From Prinia subflava (taxonomy: Eukaryota; Chordata; Aves; Passeriformes; Cisticolidae), in assembly GCF_021018805.1 (NCBI RefSeq), contig NC_086254.1:2963001-3027000 (forward strand): DNA of 64,000 nt. Direction: 5' to 3'. Each line of letters starts with the position of its first letter. Position 1 is the stretch's first letter. The notes under the pieces are model-generated. The model ran no database searches and had not been told where the DNA came from. It saw nothing but the letters and a program-made list of their open reading frames with translations. The position numbers and the translations under genes were made by a program. Below, piece by piece: positions 38,101 through 48,515 of the stretch.

Positions 38101-41100
38101 ATTTCCATTAGATTTCTTCCATGACTTGCAGGTAAAGACCCAGGCTTGTCCTGGTAGTTTGAGTGACCATGAACACTTACACACACACTTCTGTTCCTGT
38201 GGCTGTTTCAGTTTTCACTCCAGCTTTCTTGGCCATGTTGTTTTTATCTAGACAGAAATGGAACGTGGTAATTTGCCTGTTGCTGTGCTTGAGAGACAAA
38301 AGCCTTTCCAGCCATAGACATAAAGCTGTGGAGAAATGCAGGAGCAAGCTCTGCATTCTTATTTTGTGGGGTGTTTTCTCAGAGTAGAGGAGGTGACCTT
38401 TTCCCAAGGGAGCAAGACTGCCCTTCACATTTGCTTCTTGAGAACAAGAGCTCTCTCACACGCTAAAGCATATTAAAATGGAAGAATACCTTTCTTGACC
38501 TTTTTTTTCCTCACTAAATCCACAGGACTTTGTTCCAGAGAACTCAGCACCTGTATGTGCAGTTGCTTTCCCACACTTGAGGTTCTGCTTTATATGTAGG
38601 TTTTGGACCTGATTTCAAAATCTGAGGGTGTGTAGGACAGAGATCAGTCAGAACAATATCTCTTTTTAGCCCTCAAAACCCATCTTTGGGGGACTACTGT
38701 TGGTGAAGCTGCTGTGAGACTGAATTTTCTCTGAGGTACAGAGCTTAAAAGATAAATCCACTCTAAGTGAAACCTGAAATAAATGTGCATTGTTGCATCG
38801 GGCAGTAAAAGAGAATGCTGGCCTCTGTTGACAGAACAGATTGGTCTTACAGCACCTGTGTGATCCAAGGGGTGAAGCATGTCCCTTACTAAGCAAAAAT
38901 GTTTTCTCTACCTTGAGGTTCCTTGTCTCCTTTTATTGTGGGGCTTTTCTATACAAATACCTTAGAACAAAGTCACTGTATGCTGCTAGCTGTGTAAGTT
39001 CTGTCCTCTCTAAAGCCAGCAGAAGAACAGGATAAACCAGTGAGGCAGATTTGGCTGATTCCTCATGATCAATTGTACATGTAATTCCTAAAGGCTTGAC
39101 TTTGCAATACTGCCTGTAAGTGGTGCAGAGAGTGCCCTTTCTAGGGAATCTGGGTTTTACTAAATGGCTGATTGGATACAAGGGTTACAAGACCAGTAAA
39201 AGCAGGAAAATTCTAAATCTTGCATTAGTTTGAGTGATCTGTGTAGTGGTGCAGAAGTGAATTTACACAGAAGGTTGTAAATGGTGTTTATCTAAGACAG
39301 AAGTAAATTCTTTTCTTAGGAAGATGAGTGAATTTTTCCTTACCTATTCTGGAGTGGAATTGCTCATGATGAACATGAGTGCTGAGGGAAAACTAACAGT
39401 ACTAGATTCAGTCATGTCTTTAAATAAATTAAAAAACAAAACTATTAGTCATCTTTGTAACTTATATTTAGCATGTCCATTTAGTCCATCTTGAATATAT
39501 CAGAAAATGATGCAGAGGAATAAGAAACCATAGCAGAAATTGGTGCAGGGTGACATTACTCCATGTGTAACATGAGAGCATTTGGCACCATGAGCTCATT
39601 TTGATCTCACTTCTTGTGTCTTCTGCCTCCTACCAGCTTAGAAAAGAGCTGGAGCTGTGCTTTAATGAGATTAACTCAACATGAATGATCTGTGTTTTAC
39701 TCAGAGTTTATCGAATGTATTTAACCTTCACGAAGGCAAGGATTGCTTAGATGAAGTTTCCCTCACCTCCTGCCTCTGCTCAGTGATTCACTGGGTCTAG
39801 AAACTACAGGAGTTCCAGTGAAATCCCCTCTTACCTTACTGAGAAGAGATCCCATGGTACAGCAGCACCTTGGATGGAAAGCAGAAGTTCCCTGTGCTTA
39901 CAGGGTGAGATTTGGCACCCAGGTACAAAGGAGCTCGGTTCATCTGGGTCACCCATATGGGTTTTGAGAGGTACTGGAGTGCCTGACTCCTTTTCCACTT
40001 CTCTTGAAGCAGAGGATGCTTTGGAAACCTCACAGTAATCAACCCTGCCTACCTTTGAAAGTCAGGCTGCTGAATTTCATCACGGAAGTTGTCTGGCTGG
40101 CAAGTAATGGTGGAAAAGTCCTGGCATCGGTGAGGCAGAAGCAGCAGCTCTAGGCTGATTTTCCCTTACATCAGTGACTAAGATGTACCATCCCCCAGGC
40201 TGATTTCTGGGAGGTTCTCCTCAAGCCTTGTTTGCTTGGTGCCTTACAGCTAATACACAGTGCTGAAACATGAAATTAGTTCAGCTGTGTCAGGGCTAAC
40301 AGATGGCCATTTCCTAGGAGAAGATTCTGTAGCATTCTGTACAGGTTTTGCAGTGTGGTGAAAATCCAGGTTAACAGAAAACAGCCAAAAGTGAAGGCTG
40401 AATTATATCAGATTCCTGAGTCATCAGCTATTGATGCAGAAGATCCTGCTATGCTTTTGTTGTGATGCTGCAAAGTAGCATTTCCAGCCCCCTGGGCAAA
40501 GACATCAAAGGGTAGTGAAGATAAAAACAGACCACTGTTGACTTTGAGAAAAATGTTCTATTTATACAGGCAGATGTTGAAGTAACTGAAAACTTTAGGA
40601 CTGCTTTAATGAAAGTTTGGCAGTCCTCAACCTTCAAAAACTCATACTCAGGCTTGCTTTCTTTCCTCCAAAATCACAGAGCTGGCTTTGAGTGCCCCTG
40701 CTTCTTAGCAGAGGAAAGTTTTTTCCAGAATGAACGAGGAGCTCTGGGAGTACAGCAAGGCCTGCTGTGACCTGGCAGGGTGGGAGAGGGGGCTGAGCCA
40801 TGTCCTTTGCCAGAGATGCCCCTCAGTCATGCCAGTCTCTTTCTCACGAGGACATCTGGGCTCCTGTGTAGGGGCTGCTGTGTTTGTGGCAGGTCTGATT
40901 CCCTTTGGGGTGGTCACCAGCTCGTGCTCTGTAACAGCTCTCTCCCACCACTACGGCCATCCATGTGCTCTTCCCTTGGCTGGTGACACTTGCTGTTGGG
41001 CTTTGCAGCCTCTTCAGACAATTGATATAAAGAAACACCACAGCTTTATGTGGGATTTCTAAACCAGGCAGGATTGTGGCTCACAAAGCCTGCCCAGGCT

Positions 41101-41225
41101 GTACCTCTCTGTTGAAAATGAGCAGCCAAACTAGTAAAGCTGGTTTGCTCTTGCTTTCTCTTGCAGTGAGATTCTCTGGAGCCTAGCACAGTGTGAGCTA
41201 TGTGGCTTCCTGTGGTTGGGACATG
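35169..41225. other. Non-coding stretch, no gene recognised
   Basis: This is unique sequence with chance open frames only. It holds the 31-bp duplication at 36936-36994. No RNA gene or conserved exon was recognised. Confidence 0.6.
36936..36994. repeat. Two-copy direct repeat, 31-bp period
   Basis: The unit 'ttagtgacagcgtttagtcc' plus 'aaactgtg' is repeated 31 bp later as 'ttagtaacagtatttagtcc' plus 'aaactgtg'. The few differences are transitions. This is a simple local duplication with no sign of coding. Confidence 0.8.
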
Positions 41226-42197
41226 CCTCTTGTGGATTGACAGGTTGGATAGATGGGCCAAGTCCAACAATATGAAGTTTAACCAGTCCAAGTGCCAAGT
41301 CCTGCACTTTGGCCACAGCAACCCCCAATAAATAGGCTGGGGACAGAGTGTCAGGCAGAAAGGGACCTGGGGGTTCTGGTGACAGCAGCTGGACATGAGC
41401 CAGCAGTGTGCCCAGGTGGCCAAGAAGGCCAAGGGCTCCTGGCCTGGATCAGGAATGGTGTGGGCAGCAGGAGCAGGGAGGTCATTCTGCCCCTGTCCTG
41501 GGCACTGGTGAGGGCACACCTCGAGTGCTGTGTCCAGCTGTGTCCCCTCAGTTTAGGAGGGACATTGAGTGCTGTGTCCAGCTCTGTCCCTTCAGTTTAG
41601 GAGGGACATTGAGTGCTGTGTCCAGCTGTGTCCCCTCAGTTTAGGAAGGACATTGAGTGCTGTGTCCAGCTGTGTCCCCTCAGTTCAGGAAGGACATTGA
41701 GTGCTGTGTCCAGCTGTGTCCCCTCAGTTTAGGAAGGACTTTCAGACACTTGAGTGTGTCCAGAGGAGGCAGCGAGGCTGGAGAGGGGCTGGGAACACAA
41801 ACCCTGTGAGGAAGGGCTGAGGGAGCTGGGGGTGTTTAGCCTGGAGGAGACTCAGAGGTGATCCTATCATTCTGTACAACCTCCTGAAAGGTGGCTGTGG
41901 TCAGGTAGGGTTGGTCTCTTCTCCCAGGCAACCACTGACAAAATGAGAGGACAGAGTCTTAAGCTGTGCCAGGGGAAGTTGAGGTTAGACATCAGGAAAA
42001 ACTTCTTCACTGAAAGAGTGATTGGTGCTGGAGTCTGCCCAGAGAGGTGGTGGAGTCACCATCCCTGGACAAGTTTAAAAGAGGACTGGATGTGGCACTC
42101 AGTGCCATGGTTTGGTTGATGAGGAGATGTTAGGTCATGGTTAGGACTTGATGATCTCAAAGATCTTTTCCAACCTAGTTCGTTCTGTGATTCTTTG
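41226..42197 (+). repeat. CR1 LINE, about 970 bp 3' portion with internal tandem expansion
   Basis: The copy follows the CR1 3' region in order: 'gacaggttggatagatgggc', 'agtgccaagtcctgcacttt', 'aaagggacctgggggttctg', 'atgagccagcagtgtgccca', 'ggtggccaagaaggccaa', then 'gagaggtggtggagtcacca', ending 'ttttccaacctagttcgttc' and 'tgtgattctttgat'. These blocks derive from the reverse-transcriptase C-terminus and 3' UTR of CR1. It is 5'-truncated and has no intact polymerase frame. A five-fold 44-bp tandem array (41523-41742) is inserted where a normal CR1 has one copy of that segment. Confidence 0.9.
41523..41742 (+). repeat. 44-bp minisatellite, five copies, inside CR1
   Basis: Five head-to-tail copies start at 41523, 41567, 41611, 41655 and 41699. 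Each reads 'gagtgctgtgtccagctgtg' then 'tcccctcagtttaggagg' (or 'aagg') and 'acatt' (last copy ACTTT). Copies differ at only a few bases. The unit is CR1 sequence that is normally single-copy (cf. 'gagtactgtgtccagttttg'). A 44-bp period is not a multiple of three, so it cannot be a repeated peptide. The copy number may vary between individuals. Confidence 0.95.
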
Positions 42198-45100
42198 ATA
42201 TCTAATAAGGTTTGTGCTCACATTATGGCCTTTTCCCCATGGCTTTAGCAGACACTTTCCTCTTCTATCTAGCATCCATTTTAGTGAATGTTGTTTGAAT
42301 TTAGTACCTTTGAAATCTCCAACTCTGACATTTAACAGAAATTAGGCAATAGGTCAGAAACACAGAAGGAACAAGAGGCATAGTGTGTTTGCATTAAAAT
42401 TGCCTTCCACTTTAAAACTAGGCCCAAAATAGGAGATCTGTTAGCACTTCTTTCTCAAATCTTCCTTGCCCCGTCTTTGCAAGAGAGTGTTCATATCTTC
42501 CCTGCTTTGCTTGTTGCTGAGAATTGAACAGCAAAAAACACACGTAGTCATCTTGTCTTAACAATATCTTAGTTTCTTCAGTAGGTCACTGTTCCTCTTC
42601 CCTTCCAGGCAGCTTCAGTGACTCATGGCTCAGCCCACCTGCCTGCAAGCAGCTCCCTGGCTCAGAGCCAGTTCACCACTCTTGGCAATTGCCACATCAC
42701 TGGAGGAACACCTTGGTGTGTGACCCTGGATCGTGCTTCAGCTGTTACAGTACACTGACAGTTTCTTCAAAAGCCTCCTGGGCATCCGAACCCTCTGTTA
42801 GGTTAACCAGGAGAATATAGTTACAGGGAAGACAGAAATTAAAAATTCACATTCCCAAAACATTCACATCCTTGTACCAGATCAGCAGGAGACAGCAGTG
42901 CATAGACGTTCCTATCACTCTTGTTTCTGCTCCATCATGGACCAGACTCTTGACCCCACACTTGTAGGGAACAGCACCTAAATCCGTGGGTGAAATTGCG
43001 TTTTATGGTGCAAAATGCTCTTTGGGTAGTTTCATGTGACAGGATTTGACTGTTTTGTATGTCAGAGGATCATTCTGCAATTCATGGAACTACTTCTTCT
43101 AGCAGTGGAGCAAAAAGGCAAAGAACTTGCTGGCAAACAAATGACTGGTAACTTCCCTCTCTTGAATTTATTCAGTTCTTTGAGGTATAAACGTATTTTT
43201 GTTGGCTAGAGAAATCAGTCATTCTGCATTAGGAAGCTTGGCTGATGTCTTCAGCAGGTCTTTTTGAAGCTCTGTGTAAGTGGTTTTAGAAACAACTAAG
43301 AGGGGAAAAATAGGATGTGGTTTAACACAGAAGCACTTAATTATGATTTTTGTGTTACTACTTAAGGAAATTTTAATTGTACGGATATGTGAAAATAAAG
43401 TTACTTCATCCCTCCAAAACACCCCTGGTGTGACATTCATCACCGCTATACTACTGTGACTTGTACCACATCTGAATTTTAATCATTGTATTGTTATGTC
43501 CCAATTTGATATCTCTCTTGCTGTCACAAGATCAGATGTGTTTAATTATGGAACAGGATCCTGCTGAGGTTTACAGATAGTGCATGCCCCAAGGACGTTG
43601 CATCTGAACTGTGCTGGCTCACCTTTAGCAGTGTCCATCCTCTGTGCAACTTCCCATCCCCACAGGGAATGTGGTGAGGAGGGAAGGGCTGTTAGCAGGG
43701 CTTAGGCAGTGGGAGAAGGTGCATCAGAGTGGGGCCAAACAGACCAGGGTTGTGTGTTGAGAAATTCTGCATCAAGAATCATAGCAAACACTTGAGATTT
43801 GGACTAAGATGAACAATACTGGAGTCCAAGGTTTTGTCTGTGATAATGCACTGGAATAACAAAGGAGAGTCTCAACTTAGGAACTGGGCACACTGTCACA
43901 GGCAGTGGAGAAGGCTTTTGAGCTCCTAACCTTCCAGTGAGCTTTGAATCTTGGCACTGAGTGAAGGAGGCCTTGTGCAATAACCACTGGATTTCCTGAT
44001 GCCTTGTCTGTTGCCCCCCCTCTTGATCTTTGAATATCAGAGGGTCATTTATCATTGTTTTCTGTTCTTTGAGCAGCTTTCACCACCTCACTCCTTGTTC
44101 AAAACCCCCCGTATTATTTATTTACTGATATATGTCAGCGGGGGAAAAATGGTGACTTAGCGAATTATTTCTGCCAGAACAAAGCCTGCAGGCTGTATCT
44201 CCAAGCATAAGGCTTGACAGTAAAGCCCTGGACTCAGCAAAACAGAAGTTGTCTGTATTGAAACGAGAGTTGCTATCTTTCCCAGGCTGTCCTGCGTTCT
44301 CTGTTCCCCCTGACAGTCAAGGGGGTTCAGACAGTGTTCTTACAAATCCTCCAAGCGCTCTCTGGGACAGAGGCTCAGGCAGCAGTTGTTTGCAGAAACC
44401 TCCTGGAACTGCTGCTGGAGACTCTGGAATTGAGATCCTGCTGGAGACCTGTGCACTATGTCAGACCAAATTAGATTCCTAGTTGTGCTACAAAAGTCTT
44501 ACTCATATTCCTCCTCTGTACAGGACTGAATCTTATTCAGGTCATTATTTCCTTTACCAGCTTTTCTGCTATTGCTTGGATTGATCTGTGGATGAAGCTG
44601 GCAGGGTACTGTGATCCTGCTGTCCTGTGGGCCTGTGCTTTTCTCTCCTCACTGCTCTCACTGCACTGAGTGTGCAGGCAATACCTGGTGGGTTTGTTGC
44701 TGTTGTTTTGTGCTGTGAAAAAAGCTAAATGTTTGCTTGAAAGCAAAGTCTCATATATTGCTGAAGGCTGTGCTCCCTTCATCCTCAGCATAGTTTAAAA
44801 ATACTCTTTAACTGTTACAAACTGTTTATTCTACCAGAAAACTTACCAGAAGAGCAGTAAATGTTAAGACCTGTCTGGGCTGTATGAGGCCAGAGTGAAT
44901 ATCTGCTTTTATGCTGTGTCCTGTAAAGATGAGATGCAATAAAACCTGATATTGATACTGACTTTCTTTAGAAAGTACTTTGAGGTTTTGTGAAAAGCAG
45001 CAAACAGAATCCATGTGGAATTGTACCTGAGAGTCTTTTCACCTCCCTGTCAGGTCCACTCACAGCCTAGCTATAGAATTTGTGTTCTTTAGTTCTTATT

Positions 45101-45249
45101 CCATCTGTTACTGTCTTAGTTCAACATTTTATTTAGTTTTGTATGTTTTTCTAGGGTATCCAAGTGTTTTCTGTGACTAAATTTGTTTTTAAGACAGAGC
45201 TTTTTGATGGTGAGACAGGGAGAACTAACTGAGAGAAGCCCTGTGGACT
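42198..45249. other. Non-coding stretch between two CR1 copies
   Basis: No gene, LTR or RNA gene was recognised. Open frames are under 90 codons and overlap on both strands. Confidence 0.6.
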
Positions 45250-45620
45250 TGGGGTGGATGAAAAGCTGGGCATGAGCCAACAACATGCAGATACAGCCCA
45301 GAAAGCCAAGCATATCTGAGGCTGAATCAAGAAAGAAGTGGCCAGCAGGTCAAGGATTCTCCCCTTCTTATGTGAATACCTGGAGCAGTGTCCAGGTCTG
45401 GGGAGTTGTTGGACTGAGTCCAGAGGAGGCCATGGAGATGCTCTGGAGCCAGGCTGGCAGAGCTGGGGGTGTTCACCTGGAGAAGAGAAGGCTCCAGGGA
45501 GAGCTCAGAGGCCCCTCCAGTGCCTATGAAAAAAAGAGATATTTTTCTACATGGGCAGATAGGGATAGGACAAGAGGGACTGGTTTTAAACTAAAAGAGG
45601 AGAGGTTTGAAGGTCTCTCC
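45250..45620 (+). repeat. Old, diverged CR1 LINE fragment
   Basis: The recognisable order is 'gctgggcatgagccaacaac', 'cccagaaagccaagcata', 'tgagtccagaggaggccatg', 'gagctgggggtgttcacctg', 'gagaagagaaggctccaggg', then 'ggttttaaactaaaagagg'. This is CR1 on the + strand. It is more diverged than the 41-kb copy, carries small deletions and lacks the terminal 'ttctgtgat' block. A 138-codon frame through it is not functional. Confidence 0.75.
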
Positions 45621-47599
45621 CAAGCCAAACCAGTCTGTCCTTCTGTGCTCCTAGTCACTGGTATTTGCTGGCTTTGGAGATGGGAGAATTGTATTAGGTG
45701 AGTCAGGCTATGAGTTTGCACTTTGCATTGTGCTTTACACTATCCAAAATACCCAGGACTGCATCTCACCTGAAGTTTTGTCATTTGTGGTTTGTCGGTA
45801 AAAAAAAAAAATTTCCCTGGAGCCTTTATGAAGCATTAAACAAAATTTAGGGTATTCACTGAAATGAATCAATAAATAAGCTCTTTTTTTCCTGTGATCA
45901 TGCTTTGATAGGTTTTGAAATAATGACAGAAAGAACTCATACAGGCAATGAATGAGAACCCTGGTCTCTAGCTGTAAAAAGTGTTTCAAATGCTGACTTC
46001 ACTCAAAACAGATTGTTGACATACTTCAACCATATCCTTCAGTTCACAGGGCAGTGTTTTCCCTTAGATCTATAGATTCTTACATTTTACACAGGTCTGT
46101 TATCCTGGAATCCTATACTGCACAAGTAATTCAGTTAAAAAGTGCAGAACTGAGGTGACAGAAAAACCTTTTACATTACAGGCTCAGCTTACAGAAACTT
46201 TGGCTTGTTTTCTTTCAGAGCTGGACACTGTTGATGTTGAATGCTTGAGTTCTTGGATGCCTGAGCCAGCTGCATTTTTCCACAGCAGGGGAACATCCCC
46301 TTTGGAGCTTTCCAGCCCAGGCAGTGTGGCATGAGCATGCAGGTGTCACAGTGCTGGACATGTCTGGAAGTATCTTATCTTCCCTTTTTTGAGTCATCTC
46401 GTTTAGTCATTTAGACAGTTTCAACTTCTTTATTGATGAAAATTAAAAGTGACATCTGACAGCATATTTTCTGTTGTGTCTACTTGCCCCCTTGCTGATT
46501 GGAAGGAAAAATGGAGTCAGAGCATTTCCAGGCATGGAGGGATGCGGTGTTGGCTTTGCCCAGCATTCCCTTTATTTGGTTTTCATGGGCCTCAACATAG
46601 CTGCACACAGAGGAAGATCCAAGACCATTACTCATTAAGTTCTTGTACTTAGGAGGTGCCTTTTGATGATACAGCCTTACATTGTTCTGAGAGTGTTTGT
46701 TCTTGCCCAAACCTTTACAAGAGGAAGTTTTGTTGTAGTTTTTTAATCTTAGCTATTGATTTTGCAATTTTAGTTTTCTGTGACTCTTTGACAGCTGTTC
46801 TTTTGTTGCTTTAATTTTCTCAATCTATTTTAATACTTAGCCTGCACAGCACTTGGTGAGGACAGGACATAAGTAAGGACATGATTACAGCCTGCTGTAA
46901 GGCCTGGTCATTTTGCAGTCTTTGGCTGTTTCCAGAAAATGTGTTTAGGGACTCTGGTGGTTACTGAAGCATCTCTTCCTCCCTTTTCTCATTCTCCCCT
47001 TCTCTCTGGTAATTCAGTAAGACATAAAATTAAATGGGGATTAGAATTGCATGAGAAGTGGTATTTTAAATGGAGCTGCCCTTGATTCTTCAGTGCTTTA
47101 AAGAAAAGAGCATAAGGCAAGGGAAAAACTGCTAGTTAAAGTATTAAAATCTGCCAGAGGCATGGCATTTTCTTTAACTTCCAAAATACCTATCCAGTCA
47201 AAGACAAGTGGAAATAGATGTTGTCTATTTTCCCTCAGGGTCTCACTTCGAACTATCTTAGTTTCATGCTACCTGTGCTTGTGGAAAGGTTGTCCGAGAG
47301 TTATAAATGCATTGGACTGGTTCCCATAGACTTGAAATGCCTTTTTAAAACACAAGCTGACCACTGCCATTTAGGTGCTTTTTCATTTGACTAAGATGTC
47401 AGCTAGTACTGATTTCTGGTAGTTGGAACCATAAACTGTTACTGGAATACTGACTTTTTCCTGATACAGTTCTGTCATGCCCCTCTTCACCAGCACAATT
47501 CATCTTGTGTCTTGGTTTGAAAGACAGGAACTGCCCTTGGAATGGAGAATATGAACCTCTTCCCTCCGAATTATCATAATTTTGAATGTAAGGGGCTTT
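45621..47599. other. Non-coding stretch, no gene recognised
   Basis: This is unique AT-leaning DNA. There is a short A run near 45800 and nothing else of note. Open frames are under 90 codons. Confidence 0.6.
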
Positions 47600-47660
47600 C
47601 ATATATATATTTATATTATATATATATGTTATATTTTTAATATATATTATATATATATGA
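47600..47660. repeat. (TA)n microsatellite
   Basis: Alternating TA runs are broken by short T-rich pieces. It is the first of three abrupt composition changes that lead into the CpG island. Confidence 0.9.
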
Positions 47661-47717
47661 AAATGAATAACAGTTCTTTACTAGTATGTATGTGTATAAC
47701 ACGGCAAACAAATGGCA

Positions 47718-47830
47718 GCAACAAAAAAAAAAACAAAAAAAAAAAAAAAAAAAAAAAACCACCAAAAGCAAAACAAACCAACAACAAAACCAAAACCCTA
47801 CAACAACAACAAAACAAACCAAAGCAAAAT
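47718..47830. repeat. Poly(A) and CAA-rich low-complexity tract
   Basis: An 11-A run and a 24-A run (47735-47758) are followed by CAA/CAAA repeats up to the CpG island. The Lys/Asn/Gln/Pro-rich frames through it are artefacts of composition. Long dA:dT tracts resist nucleosome wrapping, so a promoter-boundary role is possible but inferred. Confidence 0.9.
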
Positions 47831-47839
47831 CAGAAATCC

Positions 47840-48260
47840 CACTGCGGTCTCTCCCCGCCCTTCAGGCCTTTCCCGCTGCAGTTCCGGGCACGGCCGGCAG
47901 GGGCGCGGCGGCTCCGCGGGGCGGGCCGGGGCGGGCATTCCCCGCCCTGCAGGGGGCGCTGTGGCGCTCATGGCGGCCGCGCTGAGGGCGCGGAGCGGCG
48001 GCAGCGGAGCCTCGGAGCGGCCCCGGGGCGGCAGCGCGGGCTCGCCCGGGGCAGCGAGCGAGAGGCGGCACCAACTCGGCAGCTGCGGTGGAACTGCGCG
48101 CTGGCTCGGCAGGCAGCGGGTGCGGGCTGCAGTGCTGCAAAACCCACAGCGGGGACGGGGCAGCAGCAGCCCGGCTCCCAAACAGGGCCGGGAGAGGCTC
48201 CCTTGGAGGGGAAAGGGCTCGGGGATCGCGGGGTTTCCCCTGAGGCACTGGAGCAGACTG
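47840..48260. promoter_or_regulatory. CpG island, candidate promoter
   Basis: This is strongly GC- and CpG-rich sequence inside AT-leaning DNA. Two SP1-type boxes (GGGGCGGG) occur at 47918-47935, where 'ggggcgggccggggcggg' also fits a G-quadruplex. An ATG in fair context (ctcATGG) at 47970 opens a 97-codon frame, MAAALRARSGGSG..., closing at 48263. It is Arg/Gly/Ser-rich and matches no protein I know. The island lies 12 kb upstream of the CASTOR2 exon, the right side for a promoter, but it does not encode the expected N-terminus MELHILEHR. It may be an alternative or lncRNA promoter, in either direction. Confidence 0.7.
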
Positions 48261-48399
48261 TGACAGTCCTTTGTTTGGTGAGGTGCGGTGTTAATAAGGC
48301 CCCTGTGCAATGGCTGCTCTTACGAGCAGAGCTGGATTCACGGTAGAAGAAAGGGAGGAGACAGAACCCTGCAGTGGTGGGAACTCCCCTCACAGGGAC

Positions 48400-48515
48400 C
48401 GCAGCCTGTCTCCCCTGTGAATGCCGAGAGAACAAGAGCCAGCAGCTGTCCCAGCCCCTTTTTTCCCAGCCCAATTCTCCCAGCATCTCTGAAGGGCAGA
48501 AACCCCCAGGTAAGA
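48400..48515 (+). other. Possible non-coding first exon 3' end with consensus splice donor
   Basis: Downstream of the CpG island, CCCCCAG|GTAAGAG at 48509/48510 is a near-perfect vertebrate donor. The phase would restore Arg (AG|G) on joining to the CASTOR2 exon at 60213, but the same frame has TGA at 48490-48492 with no ATG after it. A transcript spliced this way would therefore have a non-coding leader. The exon start is unknown; the given left limit is arbitrary. Confidence 0.4.

Noticed and set aside
41046..41644. ORFs of 78-157 codons on both strands at 41.0-41.6 kb
   Set aside because: They lie in a truncated CR1 element and its 44-bp array; not host genes, and the CR1 polymerase frame is not intact.
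41523..41742. CRISPR-like regularly repeated array
   Set aside because: Units are contiguous with no variable spacers, and the sequence is CR1 in a bird genome.
47582..48346. 254-codon ORF, the longest in the window
   Set aside because: It runs from TA and poly(A)/CAA repeats (Lys/Asn/Gln runs) into the CpG island (Arg/Gly/Ala-rich). Composition explains both halves, and several overlapping long frames exist on both strands.
47968..48486. Antisense ORFs of 128-172 codons across the CpG island
   Set aside because: GC-rich DNA has few stop codons; no recognisable motif and no good antisense donor toward the left of the island.
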